Assembly: GCA_031552335.1 (NCBI GenBank)
Contig: JAVBMQ010000070.1
Span: forward strand, 29,402-93,401
Direction: 5' to 3'
DNA length: 64,000 nt
Origin: JAISFI01 sp031552335
GTDB lineage: Bacteria; Bacteroidota; Bacteroidia; Bacteroidales; Azobacteroidaceae
How positions within the stretch are numbered: position 1 is the first letter of the stretch; each line of letters opens with the position of its first letter. Of this stretch, positions 62,726-64,000 are shown piece by piece. The translations under genes and the position numbers were made by a program. The notes beneath the pieces are model-generated. The model was given only the letters and a program-made list of their open reading frames with translations. It did not search any database and was not told the origin of the DNA.

Positions 62726-64000
62726 ATGAAAACACGTTTTCCGTTTATCCTTCTCCTTTTTCTTTTCACATGCCATGTATATTGTTTCCCGGAAAATAAT
62801 AAAACATACCTGTTTGATTTAAAACAAATAGAAAAAGCAACTTCCCTGTCTCATCATTGGCTAAAAAGCAAAGAATTTGGCACTCAGGTTTTATCCTTTA
62901 CTGTCAATGAAAATAACAATGAATTAATCCTTACTGAAAATTCGGATGGCATCAACTGGAGCAACGCTAATTATTTAATTTGCGAAGTCTGGCACGATAA
63001 TCCTTACAGTTTGTTGATGGGAGTACAATTCTACCGAAAGATGGGAAATGAAGCCTCTGCTACTAAACAGGGAGTAGAAACAGCTACCGGAAAGGAAGGG
63101 CCTCGTCTGTCCTGCACCATCGGTATCCTCCCTAAATTGAAAACCAGAATGATATTTCCGTTGAGTCATTTAGACGGACAAGAGATATTCCTCAACCGAC
63201 AACCCCGTCAATTAAAAGGAACAGTAACCGGAAGACGAATCGATCCGGAAGATGTCGGAAAAGTATCCATCCGGCTTACTCCAGCCATGGCTCCGGATTA
63301 TTTACCAAGTCTCCAAATAGCATCCGTTTATCTTGCAAAAGAATTACCAAAAGCATTTGAAAAACCTGCTAAACCGGTTGTAGACGAGTTCGGACAATGG
63401 ACCACCAGAGACTGGCCGGGTAAAGTCCATAACTTAGAAGAATTAAAGGCAACTGTGGGCAGGACGAATGCCATTGCCCAACAAGCCAGTCTTCCCGAAG
63501 ACTGGAGTACATTCGGAGGATGGAAGAAACTTCGTTTTGAACCCAAAGGTTTTTTCTATACACACCATGATGGAAAACGTTGGTGGTTGGTCGACCCGGA
63601 AGGATATGCATTTATCAGTGCTGGTGTTGATTGTATCAACAACAATATTTCGGGAGTTCTCAGCGGACAAGAGGAACTTTTCGGATGGCTTCCTCCGAAA
63701 GAGGATCCTATGTTTGCAGACACATATTCTGGAAGAGGAAGAAATGGTATGGTTATGGTCGATTTCCTGAGAAGCAACCTGATACGTATTTACGGTAATG
63801 AATGGAAAGAAAAATGGGAAACAATGACTGTAGGATTAATGAAAGAATGGCGGGTAAACACCGTGGCTAATTGGTCTGATAATGACATGGCCCGCCGCAA
63901 CAAAATACCTTATGTATTAAATATGAACCGTTTCCCAAGCACTCCGGTAAAGTTATACCGTGATTTTCCGGATGTATTTGATCCGGCATATCAGGAAGAA
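62726..64000 (+). CDS. Exported agarase-like glycoside hydrolase, 3' end beyond window
   Basis: The first 425 residues of a larger protein. A signal peptide (about 1-20, FILLLFLFTCHVYC) is followed by a carbohydrate-binding-like beta domain (about 25-210) and then the start of a (beta/alpha)8 catalytic domain (WKKLRFEPKGFFYTHHDGKRWWLVDPEGYAFISAGVDCINN, NLIRIYGNEWKEKW). The pattern of a WWLVDPEGYAF..GVD strand after a binding domain resembles beta-agarase families such as GH50; the family assignment is uncertain, and the catalytic Glu residues lie past the edge. The start ATG is at 62726, about 85 bases after a -7-like box. Confidence 0.75.
   Translation, partial: MKTRFPFILLLFLFTCHVYCFPENNKTYLFDLKQIEKATSLSHHWLKSKEFGTQVLSFTVNENNNELILTENSDGINWSNANYLICEVWHDNPYSLLMGVQFYRKMGNEASATKQGVETATGKEGPRLSCTIGILPKLKTRMIFPLSHLDGQEIFLNRQPRQLKGTVTGRRIDPEDVGKVSIRLTPAMAPDYLPSLQIASVYLAKELPKAFEKPAKPVVDEFGQWTTRDWPGKVHNLEELKATVGRTNAIAQQASLPEDWSTFGGWKKLRFEPKGFFYTHHDGKRWWLVDPEGYAFISAGVDCINNNISGVLSGQEELFGWLPPKEDPMFADTYSGRGRNGMVMVDFLRSNLIRIYGNEWKEKWETMTVGLMKEWRVNTVANWSDNDMARRNKIPYVLNMNRFPSTPVKLYRDFPDVFDPAYQEE

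Noticed and set aside
1..64000. tRNA or rRNA genes, insertion sequences, prophage genes
   Set aside because: No transposase, integrase, phage structural gene, rRNA segment or recognisable tRNA cloverleaf was seen on reading the window, though tRNA absence was not computed.

Overview
The window is a chromosomal segment of a Bacteroidales (Bacteroidota) bacterium. Signs of this are paired SusC/SusD outer-membrane proteins, promoters of the Bacteroidetes type (TAnnTTTG -7 boxes), near absence of Shine-Dalgarno sequences, a PUR/DUF3276 protein, a PPi-dependent phosphofructokinase, and two proteins with C-terminal type IX secretion system (T9SS) sorting domains next to a T9SS plug-protein gene elsewhere in the window. 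A T9SS-bearing gut or host-associated lineage such as Odoribacteraceae is plausible, but genus cannot be fixed from the sequence alone.

Layout. 1-5.5 kb: kdsA, greA-HIT, a thioredoxin-like lipoprotein and pnp. 5.5-12.9 kb: cinA, a small beta-barrel protein, a Ste24-type M48 protease, a PIF1-like helicase with HRDC domain, a PIN toxin-antitoxin pair and a metallo-beta-lactamase-fold hydrolase. 13-19.1 kb: murB, a SPOR lipoprotein and the hisGDCB operon, preceded by a complete attenuator with a His-rich leader peptide. 19.1-26.1 kb: mtgA-lipB, an OmpA-like lipoprotein, a small acidic protein, clpB and an acyl-CoA-synthetase-like gene. 26.2-31 kb: T9SS plug protein, a GH43 enzyme, panB and pgk. 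31-33.5 kb: a TonB-dependent receptor under a TPP riboswitch (thiamine uptake). 33.6-38.1 kb: a lipoprotein with 20-residue DIF repeats, a DUF5606 protein and the nusB-yajC-ybbR-coaE cluster. 38.4-46.9 kb: PUR protein, SusC, SusD, a LytTR response regulator and a periplasmic-sensor histidine kinase, all co-oriented. 47-55 kb: three large exported proteins (beta-helix; YWFDD-repeat protein with T9SS tail; leucine-rich-repeat protein with T9SS tail). 55.1-62.3 kb: rplY-pth-hslR, gcvT, pepT, a PurF paralogue lacking its glutaminase cysteine, and pfp. The right edge cuts an exported agarase-like glycoside hydrolase.

The most unusual signals are non-coding. Many intergenic spaces hold AT-rich arrays of heptamers of form TTNNNAA (four word families), usually as two inverted arms around a short unique loop, and often so close to genes that they supply stop codons. 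A separate 51-bp hairpin is present twice, once upstream of nusB and once upstream of yajC, with a compensatory base-pair change. The best candidate for a new protein system is 38.4-55.0 kb: a SusCD pair with its own split LytTR two-component system, followed by a three-gene exported-protein cluster containing a repeat protein I do not recognise.
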